The notes beneath the pieces are model-generated. The model saw only the letters and a program-made list of their open reading frames with translations, had not been told where the DNA came from and ran no database searches. Shown here piece by piece: positions 52,640 through 62,427 of a DNA stretch of 64,000 nt. The translations under genes were made by a program, and so were the position numbers. This DNA comes from Azoarcus sp. CIB (GTDB taxonomy: Bacteria > Pseudomonadota > Gammaproteobacteria > Burkholderiales > Rhodocyclaceae): NCBI RefSeq assembly GCF_001190925.1, contig NZ_CP011072.1:3844001-3908000 (forward strand), given 5' to 3'. Numbering within the stretch: position 1 is the stretch's first letter; each line of letters begins with the position of its first letter.

Positions 52640-54502
52640 CTAACGCACGAAGCGCCTGCTCTCGCGCACCACGTCGTCCAGCAGCGCCTGCTTGTCCGCC
52701 AGCACCTGCTTGCCTTCCTCGCGCGCAACCGGGTGATCCTGCGCGTCGAACACGCTGTAGCGGAAGAAGGAGCTGCGCGTGTAAGGGAATGAGATCTTGT
52801 GCTCGCCGTCGAAGATGCCCATGAAGTCGTACTCGCCCAGCACGAGGTTGTCCGCGGTGTGATCGAGCGTATCGGCGGAGCTGTAACTGCGCGACGGCGC
52901 GGTGACACCCAGGTATTCCAGCAGCGTCGGCGAAATCTGCAGATGCGAGGTGCGGTGCGTGACGACCTGCGGCTGCTGGCCCGGCAGGCGGATCACCAGC
53001 GGCACGCGGATCTGCTCCTCGGGGAAGGTGTTGCCGTGGCCGTGGCCCCAGTGGCCCTTCTCCATGAATTCCTCGCCGTGGTCACCGGTGAACAGGATCA
53101 CCGTGTTATCCAGTTCACCCTGCGCCCGCAGATGGTCCAGCAGGCGTCCGATCTGCGCGTCGACATGATGCGCGGCGTTGATATAGCGCGCGTGGATCGC
53201 GTCGATGTTGTCGCGCAGGTCGAGCTTCATGTAGTCGAGCTGGCGCAGGTAGTCCTGGCGCAGCGCGGTTTCCTCCGGGAAGGTGTAGGGCGCGTGCGTG
53301 GACTCGAAGAACATGAAGCCGTAGAAGGGCTTGTCGGCATGGCGGTGGTCGAACTTACCGATCAGGTCGTCGATGTTCTGCGCGTCGCGCCGCCACGGCT
53401 CGCCCTTCTGCAGTTCCTGCAGGTTCGCCTCGGGCACGCCGGTGAACACCGTATGGCGCAGCTCCGGGTAGTCGAAGCTCTGGCTGGTGTGGATCGCGAG
53501 CTGGTAGTCGTGGTCGCGCAGGAAGTTCATCAGCGCGGGGGCGACCCGCTGCTGCTCGAAGCTGTACCAGTACGGCGCATACAGGCCGTAGAACATCGAG
53601 AACAGGCCCATGCGCGTGCGGTTGCCGCCGCTGTAGTGCTGCTCGTAGCGCGTACCCTGCTGCGAGAGCTTCCACAGGTTGGGCGTGATCTCCGGGCTCA
53701 GCAGATCCCAGCGGAACGATTCGCCGACCAGCATGATCACGTTGGGCCGCTTCGCGACCTCCTTCGCGGGGAGATCGTGGCCGGGATAATCGACGGTGCC
53801 GCCCGCGAGACGCAGCTCCTTCACCGCCGCCTGCTCGATGCCCATGCGCTTGAACACCTTGCGCGCGCCGGTGTGCAGGTGGAAGGGGATCGCCTCCGCC
53901 GCCTGCAGGTAGTCCTCCTTGCCGACGTGCTCGCTGTAGGCATACACCACCTCCTCCACCGAGAGCACCGAAAACAGCACCATCACGGCGGTGACGAGGG
54001 TGCGCGGCGACGGCGCCCAGCCATGCGTCGCGTGGCGGTACAGCAGCACCAGCGCGGCGGCGCACAGGACCGGGAAGACGGACACCTGCATCGCCAGCGA
54101 ACGCGTCGTCGCCTCGGTCGCGCCCAGCGCCTCGACGCCGCCCGGCGTCGTGAGCAGGTTCCACACGAAGGCGTTGAAGTGGAACTGGTACAACTCGTAC
54201 AGACGGTAGTCCGCAAAGATCGCCAGCAGCACGGCGCTGCCGCCGACGAAGGCCACCGCGTAGGGCAACCGCACCCGCCATCCGGGGACGCTGCGCAGCA
54301 GCCGGGCCAGCGCCGAGCTGAGGATCCACAGTGGCGCAACGTACAAGGCCGCGTAGCCCGCCGTCGCCGCAACGAGGAACATGCGTGCGCTGGACGACGC
54401 CACTTCGGCATGCGGCCAGAAGAGCACGATCATCGCGAAAACCGCGACGTAGAGCAGCGCGTAGTAGCGTCGCAGCACGAGCTGGGTCTGGGTGAAAGGC
54501 AT
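52640..54502 (-). CDS. YejM-like membrane sulfatase-family protein
   Basis: A 620-residue protein. An N-terminal membrane domain of about five helices (1-200) contains FADYRLYELYQFHFNAFVWNLLTTPGG, split as FADYRLYELYQFHFN and FVWNLLTTPGG; a periplasmic alkaline phosphatase-superfamily domain has KRPNVIMLVGESFRWDLLS, HYSGGNRTRMGLFSMFYG, FFESTHAPYTFPEE and LFTGDHGEEFMEKGHWGHG. It resembles YejM/PbgA (DUF3413), which controls lipid A synthesis via LapB; many such proteins are not active sulfatases. The start is either 54502 or 54538. Confidence 0.87.
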   Translation of the reverse strand: MPFTQTQLVLRRYYALLYVAVFAMIVLFWPHAEVASSSARMFLVAATAGYAALYVAPLWILSSALARLLRSVPGWRVRLPYAVAFVGGSAVLLAIFADYRLYELYQFHFNAFVWNLLTTPGGVEALGATEATTRSLAMQVSVFPVLCAAALVLLYRHATHGWAPSPRTLVTAVMVLFSVLSVEEVVYAYSEHVGKEDYLQAAEAIPFHLHTGARKVFKRMGIEQAAVKELRLAGGTVDYPGHDLPAKEVAKRPNVIMLVGESFRWDLLSPEITPNLWKLSQQGTRYEQHYSGGNRTRMGLFSMFYGLYAPYWYSFEQQRVAPALMNFLRDHDYQLAIHTSQSFDYPELRHTVFTGVPEANLQELQKGEPWRRDAQNIDDLIGKFDHRHADKPFYGFMFFESTHAPYTFPEETALRQDYLRQLDYMKLDLRDNIDAIHARYINAAHHVDAQIGRLLDHLRAQGELDNTVILFTGDHGEEFMEKGHWGHGHGNTFPEEQIRVPLVIRLPGQQPQVVTHRTSHLQISPTLLEYLGVTAPSRSYSSADTLDHTADNLVLGEYDFMGIFDGEHKISFPYTRSSFFRYSVFDAQDHPVAREEGKQVLADKQALLDDVVRESRRFVR

Positions 54503-54624
54503 GTAGGGTTTCCCGGTACGTGGTTCGGACGGATTCACAATCGCAACAGGATGGAGCGGGCGCCGTCAAACGCCCGTCGAACCCATGTCAAGACATCGTG
54601 AAACTCGCCCGCACGGGACGCGCC

Positions 54625-55920
54625 CTATCCCGCCCCACCCGCCATCACTGTCAGCGCATGCAGCAACACCCCGATCGCCCCGCCCACCAGCGTGCCGTTG
54701 AGGCGGATGAACTGCAGGTCGCGGCCCACGCTCAGCTCCAGCTCGCGCACCAGGTCCTCGTCCTTCCAGCCGCGGATGGTCGACGCGATGTGGTCCGCCA
54801 GCCCGTCGCGGAAGTCGTCCGCAAGCGCAACGACGGCCGACTGCAGGTGGTCGTCGAGCGATTCGTGCAGCGCCGGATTGGCGGCGAGCGTCGCCCCGAA
54901 GGCCATCGCGGCGCCGCGCAGCCGGATCGCGAGATGCGAGTCGGCACGCTGCAGGTCGCTGCGCAGCCACGTCTTCATGTCGTCCCACAAACCGTTCAGG
55001 TACTCGGCCATCGCCGGGTGCGCGAGCATGTCGCGCTTGGCGGCCTCGATGCGCGCCGCCAGATCCGCGTCCGTCTTCAGGCGCTCGATGAATTCCGCGA
55101 CCGATTCGTCGAACGCCTGCCGGCGCGGATGCTGCGGGTCGTCGCCGATGTCGTGCAGCCAGCCATTGATGCCGCGCACGAGGCTCCCCGCGATACGGCG
55201 CGAGAACTCGTCGGTGTCGGTCACCATACCCACCGTCCGCAGCACCTTCGGATACTCCTTGCCCGCCACCTCGACGATCATCGCCGCGAAGGCCGCCTGC
55301 ACGTCCGCGTCGTCCAGCCAGCGCGCCAAGCGCGCGAGCGCCGCGTCCAGCACCTCCTGATGGCGCCCGTCGGCCGTCAGCGCGTCGAGGATCTTCCCCG
55401 ACATCGCCGACAGGTCGACCTTCTTCAGCCGCCCGCGGATCGCCGCGGCGAGAAAGCGCCGCACACGCGCATCGTCGATGAAGTCCAGCCAACCGGCGAG
55501 CGCCGACGCCAGCTTTCCGGCGATCAGCGCGGCGTTGTCCGGCTGCTGCAGCCACAGCGCGAGGCGGCCGGCCGGATCGAAAGCGCGCAGCTTGCGCACG
55601 ATGGTGTCGGTGGCGAGGAACTTGTCGCGGATGAAGGTCGCCAGGTTGCCCGCGATGCGGTCCTTGTTGGCCGGGATGATCGCCGTGTGCGGGATCGGCA
55701 GGCCCAGCGGATGGCGGAACAGCGCAACGACGGCGAACCAGTCGGCGAGCGCGCCGATCATCGCCGCCTCGGCGAAAGCGGCAACCCAGGCCCAGATTCC
55801 CGCGCCGTGCTGCAGGCGCGCCAGCACGAACAGGAGCGTCACCGTCGCCAGCAGCGCGAGCGCCACGCGCTTCATCTTCGCCAGCTCGCGGGCCTTGACC
55901 GCGGCCGAAGGCCCGCTCAT
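54625..55920 (-). CDS. DUF445 family membrane protein
   Basis: A 431-residue DUF445 protein. An N-terminal helix pair LALLATVTLLFVLARL and WAWVAAFAEAAMIGALADWFAVVALFRHPLGLPIPHTAIIP, of which GALADWFAVVALFRHPLG is the diagnostic block, precedes long amphipathic helices. The last helix, GTLVGGAIGVLLHALTVMAG, is a second membrane anchor. GGAGGCGG supports the ATG at 55920. Function is unknown; the family may form a membrane-tethered coiled structure. Confidence 0.88.
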   Translation of the reverse strand: MSGPSAAVKARELAKMKRVALALLATVTLLFVLARLQHGAGIWAWVAAFAEAAMIGALADWFAVVALFRHPLGLPIPHTAIIPANKDRIAGNLATFIRDKFLATDTIVRKLRAFDPAGRLALWLQQPDNAALIAGKLASALAGWLDFIDDARVRRFLAAAIRGRLKKVDLSAMSGKILDALTADGRHQEVLDAALARLARWLDDADVQAAFAAMIVEVAGKEYPKVLRTVGMVTDTDEFSRRIAGSLVRGINGWLHDIGDDPQHPRRQAFDESVAEFIERLKTDADLAARIEAAKRDMLAHPAMAEYLNGLWDDMKTWLRSDLQRADSHLAIRLRGAAMAFGATLAANPALHESLDDHLQSAVVALADDFRDGLADHIASTIRGWKDEDLVRELELSVGRDLQFIRLNGTLVGGAIGVLLHALTVMAGGAG

Positions 55921-56464
55921 TCCGCCGCCTCCGGCCCGATCCCGGAACACACTTTCACAGCCGTGGAAAGCACACCTGCCATACTTCCGCGCTCCATGCT
56001 CCGCACCATGCATTCAGCTTACACGCGCAAGCGCCGCACCGGACAGCAGCCCGGTTGCGCGACCCCGAAACGGATCACGCCGCCGCCCTTCCTTGCGTCG
56101 CGCGCCGCGCGCCATTCGTCGGCGGTGAAGTTGTAACAGAGTCCCTTCGCGCTACATAGCGAGCGCTGCAGGCCGCGCTCCACAGGTTTCTCACGCAGCC
56201 GGCACCGACGTCGGAGGGGGAAACCGTATGGTCGCAGGACGATTGAAACAATTACTCACAACCTCACCTACCCCCCAACGGAATGAGGATTACACTAGCA
56301 CTTGCAAATACGCGGGAATTTTTACCACGCAGATGTGTTCACGGTATGGGGCCCGACCATTCGCCCCGCGCCAGAAACGCACAGGCTGCGCGAACGGTGA
56401 GCATTCCCGCAACGACGCAACGACGTCCCGAATTACCCTGTAGAAGCCCGTTAGGAGACTGCAC
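55921..56464. other. 544-bp intergenic region upstream of the RTX gene
   Basis: No convincing gene. A minus-strand frame from a GTG at 56183 to 56019 encodes 54 residues with YNFTADEWRAARDARKGGG, possibly a small protein, without ribosome site or recognisable family. AT-rich sequence around 56285-56330 probably contains the RTX promoter. The leader near 56440-56460 ends AGGAGACTGCAC, which is a fair ribosome site. Confidence 0.5.
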
Positions 56465-58081
56465 ATGGCAACGATTACTACCACCCTGACCCATGACCAG
56501 GTTGAAGACCTGGTCGGCGACATCAGCGCGACCACCGTCCAATCGGCCTCGACGACGGCGATCACCCTCGGCCTGACCTATCAGGGCGACGACCTGCCGC
56601 ATGCGAGTACCCTCGTGATCACCGGCACCTTCCCGACGAGCGACCTCAGCAGCGGCACGATCGCCAGTCTGGACTTCCGCGATGCGGGCGGTGCCTCGCT
56701 CCTTCTGGTCGCCGACCTGTCGCTGTCGACGACTGATCTGAACGCAATGATTACCAACACCGAACTGTTCGAGGACTTCGTGGATCACATGGTCCCCGGC
56801 CTTGAATTCGACGATCACGGCGGCCAGCGCGACGACGACACTTACAACGGCACCGGCGGCGATGACACCGTCCACTACGACGACTCGGCGAAGAAAGTGA
56901 CCGTTAACCTCACGAGCGGCAGTTCCCGCGGCCAGGGCAACGACACGCTTGTCGGCATCGAGAACATCGTCGGCTCGCGCGGCAGCGACAGCATCACCGG
57001 CAGTGACGACAACAACGAAATCGACGGCAACGACGGCAATGACAAGGTCTTCGGCCAGGCCGGCGACGACGACCTCCTTGGCGGCAAGGGCAACGACCAG
57101 CTCGATGGCGGCACCGGTGACGACGTCATCGAGGGCGACGACGGCAATGACAAGCTGTTCGGCCGCGAAGGCTTTGACGACCTGATCGGCGGCAAGGGCA
57201 ACGACCACCTCGACGGCGGCGCCGATGACGACTTCCTCGACGGCGGCGACGGCAACGACAAGCTGACCGGCGGCGACGGCAACGACGAGATCCTCGGCGG
57301 CAGCGGCAACGACAACATCATCGCCGGCAGCGGCCTTAACGTGATCTCGGCCGACAGCGGCAACGACAAGATCACCGCCGGTGACGACGCCGACATCATC
57401 GACGGCGGCGACGGCAACGACGTTATCATGTCCGGCGGCGGAGATGACGAGATCCAAGGCGGCTCCGGCAAGGACAACATCAAGGCCGGCGCGGGCGATG
57501 ACCTGATCGACGGCGGCGCCGATGCCGACAACATGGCCGGCGGCGCGGGCAACGACACCTACGTGGTCGATAACGCCAAGGACAAGATCGTCGAGAAGGC
57601 CGGCGAAGGTTCCGACACGGTCGTATCCTCGTCCGACTTCACCCTCGCCAAGCTGGTCAACGTCGAGAACATCACACTAACGGGTTCGGCGGACAGCGAC
57701 GCCACGGGCAACGCCGGCGCCAACGTGCTGAACGGTAACGCCGGCTCCAACGTCCTGACCGGCGGCGCCGGCGCAGACGTCTTCGTGTTCGACGACCTCA
57801 CCGGCACCGACACGATCACCGACTTCGTCCACGGCACCGACGAGATCTGGATCGACAACAGCGTGTTCACCGCGCTGACGACCGATGGCGCACTCGCGAC
57901 CGGCAACTTCGTCAGCGGCGCAGGTGCCGTCGCCCTCGACGGCGACGACTTCCTCGTCTTCGACAGCGCCAACGGCGCGCTGTACTACGACGCGGACGGC
58001 AACGGCGCTGGCGCAGCGGTGCAAATCGCCAACGTGAACGTTGGTTCGGGCCTCGCCTTCGACGACGTCACCGTCATCTAA
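56465..58081 (+). CDS. RTX-repeat calcium-binding secreted protein
   Basis: A 538-residue acidic protein with no signal peptide. The N-terminal ~115 residues are Ser/Thr-rich beta-like sequence; from about 120 to 360 there are many GGxGNDxLx nonapeptide repeats ([35 protein letters not shown]), which form a Ca2+-binding beta-roll. A second group ([26 protein letters not shown]) leads to a C-terminal [14 protein letters not shown]-type domain found in type I secreted proteins. No catalytic domain is seen. No ABC/MFP/TolC genes are adjacent, so the secretion system must be elsewhere. Confidence 0.9.
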   Translation: MATITTTLTHDQVEDLVGDISATTVQSASTTAITLGLTYQGDDLPHASTLVITGTFPTSDLSSGTIASLDFRDAGGASLLLVADLSLSTTDLNAMITNTELFEDFVDHMVPGLEFDDHGGQRDDDTYNGTGGDDTVHYDDSAKKVTVNLTSGSSRGQGNDTLVGIENIVGSRGSDSITGSDDNNEIDGNDGNDKVFGQAGDDDLLGGKGNDQLDGGTGDDVIEGDDGNDKLFGREGFDDLIGGKGNDHLDGGADDDFLDGGDGNDKLTGGDGNDEILGGSGNDNIIAGSGLNVISADSGNDKITAGDDADIIDGGDGNDVIMSGGGDDEIQGGSGKDNIKAGAGDDLIDGGADADNMAGGAGNDTYVVDNAKDKIVEKAGEGSDTVVSSSDFTLAKLVNVENITLTGSADSDATGNAGANVLNGNAGSNVLTGGAGADVFVFDDLTGTDTITDFVHGTDEIWIDNSVFTALTTDGALATGNFVSGAGAVALDGDDFLVFDSANGALYYDADGNGAGAAVQIANVNVGSGLAFDDVTVI

Positions 58082-58100
58082 GTCGCATCAGGCTCACCCC

Positions 58101-58146
58101 GGGGCAAGCCCTCCCGCCGCATCCGGCGGGGCGCTTGCCCCGTTTC
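58101..58146. terminator. Stem-loop terminator between the RTX and terC genes
   Basis: Outer arms GGGGCAAGC / GCTTGCCCC and inner arms CCCGCCG / CGGCGGG form one long hairpin followed by GTTT. It lies between the convergent RTX and TerC genes and can serve both. Confidence 0.8.
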
Positions 58147-58166
58147 CGTTCACGCCGGCACCGTCC

Positions 58167-59156
58167 TCAGGCCCCGCGCCCCTCGGCCGCAGTCTTCGCC
58201 GCTGCCGCGCCACGGCGCAGCGACAGCACGATCGCGCCGCCGATGATCGCCGCCACGACGGCGAGCGACACCGTCGCCGGGATCTTGATCACATCGATGA
58301 GCAGCATCTTCGTGCCGATGAACACCAGCACCAGCGCCAGGCCGTACTTCAGCAGCGAGAAGCGGTCGGCCATGCCCGCAAGCAGGAAGTACATCGCCCG
58401 CAGGCCCAGGATCGCGAACACGTTGGACGTCAGCACGATGAAGGGGTCGGTCGTGATCGCGAAGATCGCGGGGATCGAATCGACCGCGAAGATCACGTCG
58501 GAGACCTCCACCAGCACCAGCGCGAGGAACAGCGGCGTCGCGTAGCGCACGAGGCGCCCGCCTTCATGGCGCATGACGAAGAAGCGTTCGCCCTCGAGAT
58601 GCTCGGTGATGCGCATGTGCCCGCGCAACCAGCGGATCAGCGGGTTGTTCGCGAGGTCCGGCTGCGCCTCCGCGAACCACCACATCTTCACGCCGGTAAA
58701 CAGCAGGAAGGCGCCGAAGACGTACAGGATCCAGTGGAACTTCGCGATCAGCCACACGCCGGCGAAGATCATCACCGTGCGCAGCACGATCGCCCCGATC
58801 ACGCCGTAGGCCAGCACGCGCTTCTGCAGCTCCAGCGGCACGGCGAAGAAGCCGAACAGCATCAGCCACACGAACACGTTGTCGACGGCGAGCGATTTCT
58901 CGATCAGGTAGCCGGTGAGGAACTCCAGCGTCTTCTGGTTCGCCACCTCACGCCCGAGCGAACCGTCGAGATAGCCCCACAAACCGGCCGCAAACGCGAG
59001 TGAAACGGCCACCCAGACTGCCGACCACGTCCCTGCCTCGCGAAATCCCACCCGATGCTGCCGGCCGCCGCCGACGACGAACAGGTCCACCGCGAGCATC
59101 GCCAACACGATGCCGAAGAAGCCCGCCCACATCCACCATGTACCAATCGTTTCCAT
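58167..59156 (-). CDS. TerC-family membrane protein (Alx-like, Mn2+ exporter)
   Basis: A 329-residue protein with about nine membrane helices. [25 protein letters not shown] and [21 protein letters not shown] are the TerC motifs with the acidic metal-binding residues. Alx/MntP-type members export Mn2+ and sit behind Mn2+-sensing riboswitches. Such a riboswitch is visible in its 5' leader. The start is supported by GGAGGGAACCTC. Confidence 0.92.
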   Translation of the reverse strand: METIGTWWMWAGFFGIVLAMLAVDLFVVGGGRQHRVGFREAGTWSAVWVAVSLAFAAGLWGYLDGSLGREVANQKTLEFLTGYLIEKSLAVDNVFVWLMLFGFFAVPLELQKRVLAYGVIGAIVLRTVMIFAGVWLIAKFHWILYVFGAFLLFTGVKMWWFAEAQPDLANNPLIRWLRGHMRITEHLEGERFFVMRHEGGRLVRYATPLFLALVLVEVSDVIFAVDSIPAIFAITTDPFIVLTSNVFAILGLRAMYFLLAGMADRFSLLKYGLALVLVFIGTKMLLIDVIKIPATVSLAVVAAIIGGAIVLSLRRGAAAAKTAAEGRGA

Positions 59157-59210
59157 GAGGTTCCCTCCTAGTCGGATCCACCAGTCCGTCCTGCCGCGCC
59201 GCAGGCGCAC

Positions 59211-59252
59211 AAAACAGAACGGCCCTTTGTCCAGCGAGGACGAAGGGCCGTG
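59211..59252 (-). terminator. Riboswitch-controlled terminator in the terC leader
   Basis: On the minus strand ACGGCCCTT and AAGGGCCGT form a stem around a loop with a second short TCC/GGA stem, followed by TCTGTTTT. It lies between the aptamer and the start codon, as expected of a transcription-level expression platform. Confidence 0.75.
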
Positions 59253-59261
59253 GATCTGACA

Positions 59262-59396
59262 AGGGGACCTCCGCCATCGCGGCAAAGGTCTTGCTCGCAG
59301 CCGTCAGGAACCGACTGCCCGGGCGCCGGGCAACCCCCGCACGGGGACTGCCGAATTGACGACGCCGCGGCGGAGAGCTACTCCCCCTTGGGACGT
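59262..59396 (-). promoter_or_regulatory. yybP-ykoY (manganese) riboswitch aptamer
   Basis: The two invariant loops of the yybP-ykoY family are present on the minus strand: AAGGGGGAGTAGC near 59376-59390 and AAGACCTTTGCCGC near 59279-59293, about 90 nt apart, with complementary arms between. It is directly upstream of a TerC/Alx gene, its classic target. The ligand is Mn2+; binding should prevent the terminator at 59211-59252. Confidence 0.85.
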
Positions 59397-59421
59397 AGGA
59401 AAAATAGAACGTCCGGAGCCA

Positions 59422-60813
59422 TCAGTCAAGGGGCGCCGCCAGCGCTCCGCCGACGGGAAGCTCCAGCTCGACGGCGAGGCCCGGATCGACATTGCGCACG
59501 GACACGCGCCCGCCGTGGGCTTCGACGATTCCCCGCACCAGCGCCAACCCGACGCCGGCCCCGTCGGCCGCGCTGCGGCTCTCGTCGAGGCGGAAGAAGC
59601 GCTCGAACAGCCGCGGCAGCGCGGCGTCGGGAACACCCGCGCCGTGGTCGCGCACGCTCAGCACGACGCTGCGCTCACCGGCCGCAAGATCCAGCGCGAT
59701 ACTCCCCGCCCCATGCTTGAGCGCATTCTCGATCAGATTCTGCAGCACCTGGAACAGCAGGTCGGGGTCGCCGCGCACGGTCGCCGGTGCCAGCGTGCCG
59801 ACGAGCGCCCTGCCCTCGGCCGCGGCGAGCGGTTCGTAGAGTTCGATGGCATCGGCGGCGAGGGCGGCGAGATCCACCGGCCGCCACTTCGGCCCGAGCG
59901 CGCCGGCCTCGATGCGTGCCAGGCTCAGCAGCGCCGCGAAGGTGCGCAACAGGGCATCCGTCTGCGCCCCCAGCCCCTCGAGCCGCTCACCCAGGACCCG
60001 GTCCGCGGCAGCGGCCACGCGCGCCTCGTCAATCGCCCGTCGCAGTGCGATCAGGGGCCGGCGCATGTCGTGCGCGATCGCGCTGGAGACGTGCCGCGAC
60101 GCGTCGACAAGCCGCTCGATCTCGTCGAAGGCGCGATTGAAGCGCCGCGCCAGCGCGTCCAGCTCGTCATTGCGCGCACTGAGGCTCAGACGCTGCGCGA
60201 GGTGGCCTTCCTGGATGCGGGCCGCCTCGCGCGCCAGCGTCTCGAGCCGGCGATGCAGGTGCTGCATGAAGAACCAGCCGATCGCAGCCGCGACGACGAT
60301 GATCAGCACCGCGGATCCCCACAGGCGGGTGGTCATGTGCTCCTGGTAGGACTCCAGCGGCGAGTGGCGCCCGACCAGCAGGCGGTCGCCGCCGAACAGT
60401 ACGAACACCTGCCCTTCCAGCGTACTGCCGTCGGCCGCGCCGACGTGGAACCACGCCTCGTCCACCACCGGCACGCCGTCGGGCCAGCCGGCCAGGTTGC
60501 CGACCACCACCCGCCCGTCGCGCTCGGTCAGCAGATACACGGCGTCGCGGTCCGCCGCGGCATCGACGCGGCGCTGCAGGGCGTCGCGCAGTCCCGCCAA
60601 TCCGCGCTCGTGGAAGTGCTCATCCAGACCGTTGATCTCGAGCGCGATCGCCGCGCGCACTTCGTTGCGGATATGCCCTTCGGCCTCGCGGAAGAGCGGG
60701 TAGAACAGCGCCCCGACGATCAGCGCGATCGCAGTCGGCAGGGCGATGGCGAAGCGGTGGAACGGGCTGCCGAACCAGGCGCGCAGTCCGCCCGGCCGGG
60801 CCTCATGCGACAT
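59422..60813 (-). CDS. Sensor histidine kinase (HAMP, HisKA)
   Basis: A 463-residue EnvZ/QseC-type kinase. Membrane helices lie near residues 20-38 and 165-187 around a periplasmic domain of about 125 residues. A HAMP segment, the H-box SSAIAHDMRRPLIALRRAI, the N-box NLIENALKHG, and the G-boxes VRDHGAGVP and GVGLALVRGI are intact. It overlaps the response regulator gene by 11 bp. The start could also be a GTG 6 bp earlier. The signal is unknown. Confidence 0.88.
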   Translation of the reverse strand: MSHEARPGGLRAWFGSPFHRFAIALPTAIALIVGALFYPLFREAEGHIRNEVRAAIALEINGLDEHFHERGLAGLRDALQRRVDAAADRDAVYLLTERDGRVVVGNLAGWPDGVPVVDEAWFHVGAADGSTLEGQVFVLFGGDRLLVGRHSPLESYQEHMTTRLWGSAVLIIVVAAAIGWFFMQHLHRRLETLAREAARIQEGHLAQRLSLSARNDELDALARRFNRAFDEIERLVDASRHVSSAIAHDMRRPLIALRRAIDEARVAAAADRVLGERLEGLGAQTDALLRTFAALLSLARIEAGALGPKWRPVDLAALAADAIELYEPLAAAEGRALVGTLAPATVRGDPDLLFQVLQNLIENALKHGAGSIALDLAAGERSVVLSVRDHGAGVPDAALPRLFERFFRLDESRSAADGAGVGLALVRGIVEAHGGRVSVRNVDPGLAVELELPVGGALAAPLD

Positions 60814-61492
60814 CGGCACTCAGGCGATAGCCGGCGCCACGCACCGTATGGATCAGCGGCGGCAGGCCCGGCAGGTCGATCTTCGCGCGCAGGTTGGAGA
60901 TATGCACGTCGATGACATTGGTCTGGGGGTCGAAATGGTAGTTCCACACCGCCTCGAGCAGCATCGCGCGCGTCACGACCTGCTCCGAGTGGCGCAGCAG
61001 GAATTCCAGCAACTGGAACTCCTTCGGCTTGAGGTCGATCTTCCGTCCGCCGCGTGCGACGCTGCGGCGCAGGAGATCCATCTCCAGGTCGGCGACGGCG
61101 AGCCGCGTGTTCGGCGCCCCTTCCCGGGACACCGCCCCCCTGCGCGCCAGCGCCTCCAGGCGCGCGACGAGCTCGATCAGCGAAAACGGCTTCACGAGGT
61201 AGTCGTCGCCGCCCGCGCGCAGGCCGGCAACCCGGTCATCGACTTCACCCAGCGCGCTGAGGATCACGACCGGCGTCGCGACATTCGACGCGCGCAACGT
61301 GCGCAGCACCGTGAGGCCGTCCACGCGCGGCAACATGCGGTCGAGGACGAGGACATCGTAGCTTTCGGTGGTGGCGAGAAACAGCCCGTCGCGCCCGTCG
61401 GCGGCGACATCGACGATGTGCCCCGCTTCCTGCAGCCCCTTGCGGATGTAAGCGGCCTGCTGCGGATCGTCTTCGACGAGGAGTATCTTCAT
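60803..61492 (-). CDS. OmpR-family response regulator
   Basis: A 229-residue regulator. The receiver starts MKILLVEDDPQQAAYI and has the phosphorylated Asp in VLVLDRMLPRVDG and the conserved Lys in DDYLVKPFS. The winged-helix domain has LKPKEFQLLEFLLRH, DPQTNVIDVHISNLRAKID and LIHTVRGAGYRLS. It forms a pair with the kinase at 59422. Its ATG overlaps the stop of a small secreted ORF (ATGA). Confidence 0.92.
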   Translation of the reverse strand: MKILLVEDDPQQAAYIRKGLQEAGHIVDVAADGRDGLFLATTESYDVLVLDRMLPRVDGLTVLRTLRASNVATPVVILSALGEVDDRVAGLRAGGDDYLVKPFSLIELVARLEALARRGAVSREGAPNTRLAVADLEMDLLRRSVARGGRKIDLKPKEFQLLEFLLRHSEQVVTRAMLLEAVWNYHFDPQTNVIDVHISNLRAKIDLPGLPPLIHTVRGAGYRLSADVA

Positions 61493-61698
61493 TGGCTTCT
61501 GCGCGGTCCGGCGTCGTGGATCAGGCGGACGACCACGCCACCGTCCGGGGTGATCGCACGCGCGCGCAGTTTATTCCGGTCGGCGCGCAACAGGCTATCG
61601 ATCGCGCACTCGGCCGCAGGGAAAACCATCCAGTCAGGGGCACCTGCCTGAAGCACGAGCGCCCCCAGCAGGGCAAGCCTCGACGAGGCAGCCGTAAG
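61489..61698 (-). CDS. Small secreted protein without a clear start (possible frameshift)
   Basis: The frame reads LTAASSRLALLGALVLQAGA, a signal-peptide-like stretch, then PDWMVFPAAECAIDSLLRA and ITPDGGVVVRLIHDAGPRR, and its TGA overlaps the response-regulator ATG. This coupling and the hydrophobic leader argue for a real gene of about 70 codons. No ATG, GTG or TTG stands in frame before the leader; an ATG at 61706 is out of frame by one base, so either a single-base change broke it or an unusual start is used. It may be a periplasmic accessory of the two-component system. Confidence 0.5.
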   Translation of the reverse strand, partial: LTAASSRLALLGALVLQAGAPDWMVFPAAECAIDSLLRADRNKLRARAITPDGGVVVRLIHDAGPRRSQ

Positions 61699-61723
61699 GC
61701 GCTCATGATCCGGACGGCGGCAT

Positions 61724-62287
61724 TCACTGCCGCCGGACCATCTCGCGGATGATCGCAGAAAACTGCTCGGCGGTTTCGTGCCGCACGAAGGACGGGCCCA
61801 GCAGCGGCGGCAGCCAGAAATCCGGCTGCACTTCGGCGTGGTAGCGCAGCAGCGTGCCGCCCGGTTCGGCCTCGAGCCGCATCAGGCTCTCCATGCGTTT
61901 CACGTTGCCGCCGACCCCCTGCGCGCGGATTTCTTTCGGCGGGGAGACGCGGATTTCGCGCACCGATTCGAAATTCGTCCAGAACACGCCGTAGCGCGCG
62001 ACTCCGGTCTGGTGCACGCGCATGAAGGAATCACCGCGCTCGGTCACCCGGCTCGTCCGCAGGTTCGGCACGAAACTCGCCATATGGTCGAAGTCGGTCA
62101 GGACTTCCCACGCCAGCGCCGGGCTGACTGGCGCGTGGGCGAGCATATCGACGGTGAAGCCGCCCGCATTGCGTTCGACCCGCACGTCCTTGTCCGCGAC
62201 CGCCGCCGCGTCGTCGACCGCCGGCGCACACGGCACCCAGGACAAGATCAGCACGAGCGGCAGCGAGCGACGGAAGAGACGGAACAT
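61724..62287 (-). CDS. Secreted SRPBCC/polyketide-cyclase-like protein
   Basis: A 187-residue protein with a signal peptide (LFRRSLPLVLILSWVPCAPAV), then GGFTVDMLAHAPVSPALAWEVLTDFDHMASFVPNL, of which SPALAWEVLTDFDHMASFVP is the SRPBCC start. VHQTGVARYGVFW and LLGPSFVRHETAEQFSAIIREMVRRQ follow. Export is unusual for this ligand-binding fold but known in a subgroup near two-component genes. It is 25 bp upstream of the small secreted ORF on the same strand and divergent from the second response regulator. Confidence 0.83.
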   Translation of the reverse strand: MFRLFRRSLPLVLILSWVPCAPAVDDAAAVADKDVRVERNAGGFTVDMLAHAPVSPALAWEVLTDFDHMASFVPNLRTSRVTERGDSFMRVHQTGVARYGVFWTNFESVREIRVSPPKEIRAQGVGGNVKRMESLMRLEAEPGGTLLRYHAEVQPDFWLPPLLGPSFVRHETAEQFSAIIREMVRRQ

Positions 62288-62427
62288 GGCGGACGTCCGG
62301 TTGGAAGGTGGGCTGCCCATGACGCCGGGCATGGGGAAACACCGGCAAGCGTAGCGCAGTGCCTCGATGTGCGGCAGTACGATGGCTTAGAATATTCCAA
62401 ACGCACCCGCCGCCCCCAATTGCGACC

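Noticed and set aside
56019-56183. Possible 54-residue minus-strand gene upstream of the RTX gene
   Set aside because: A GTG start without ribosome site and no recognisable family; retained only as a remark on the intergenic region.
56950-57560. Tandem DNA repeats that could be read as a CRISPR or satellite array
   Set aside because: The periodicity is the 27-bp coding unit of RTX nonapeptides inside one long open frame, with no conserved direct repeat and unique spacers.
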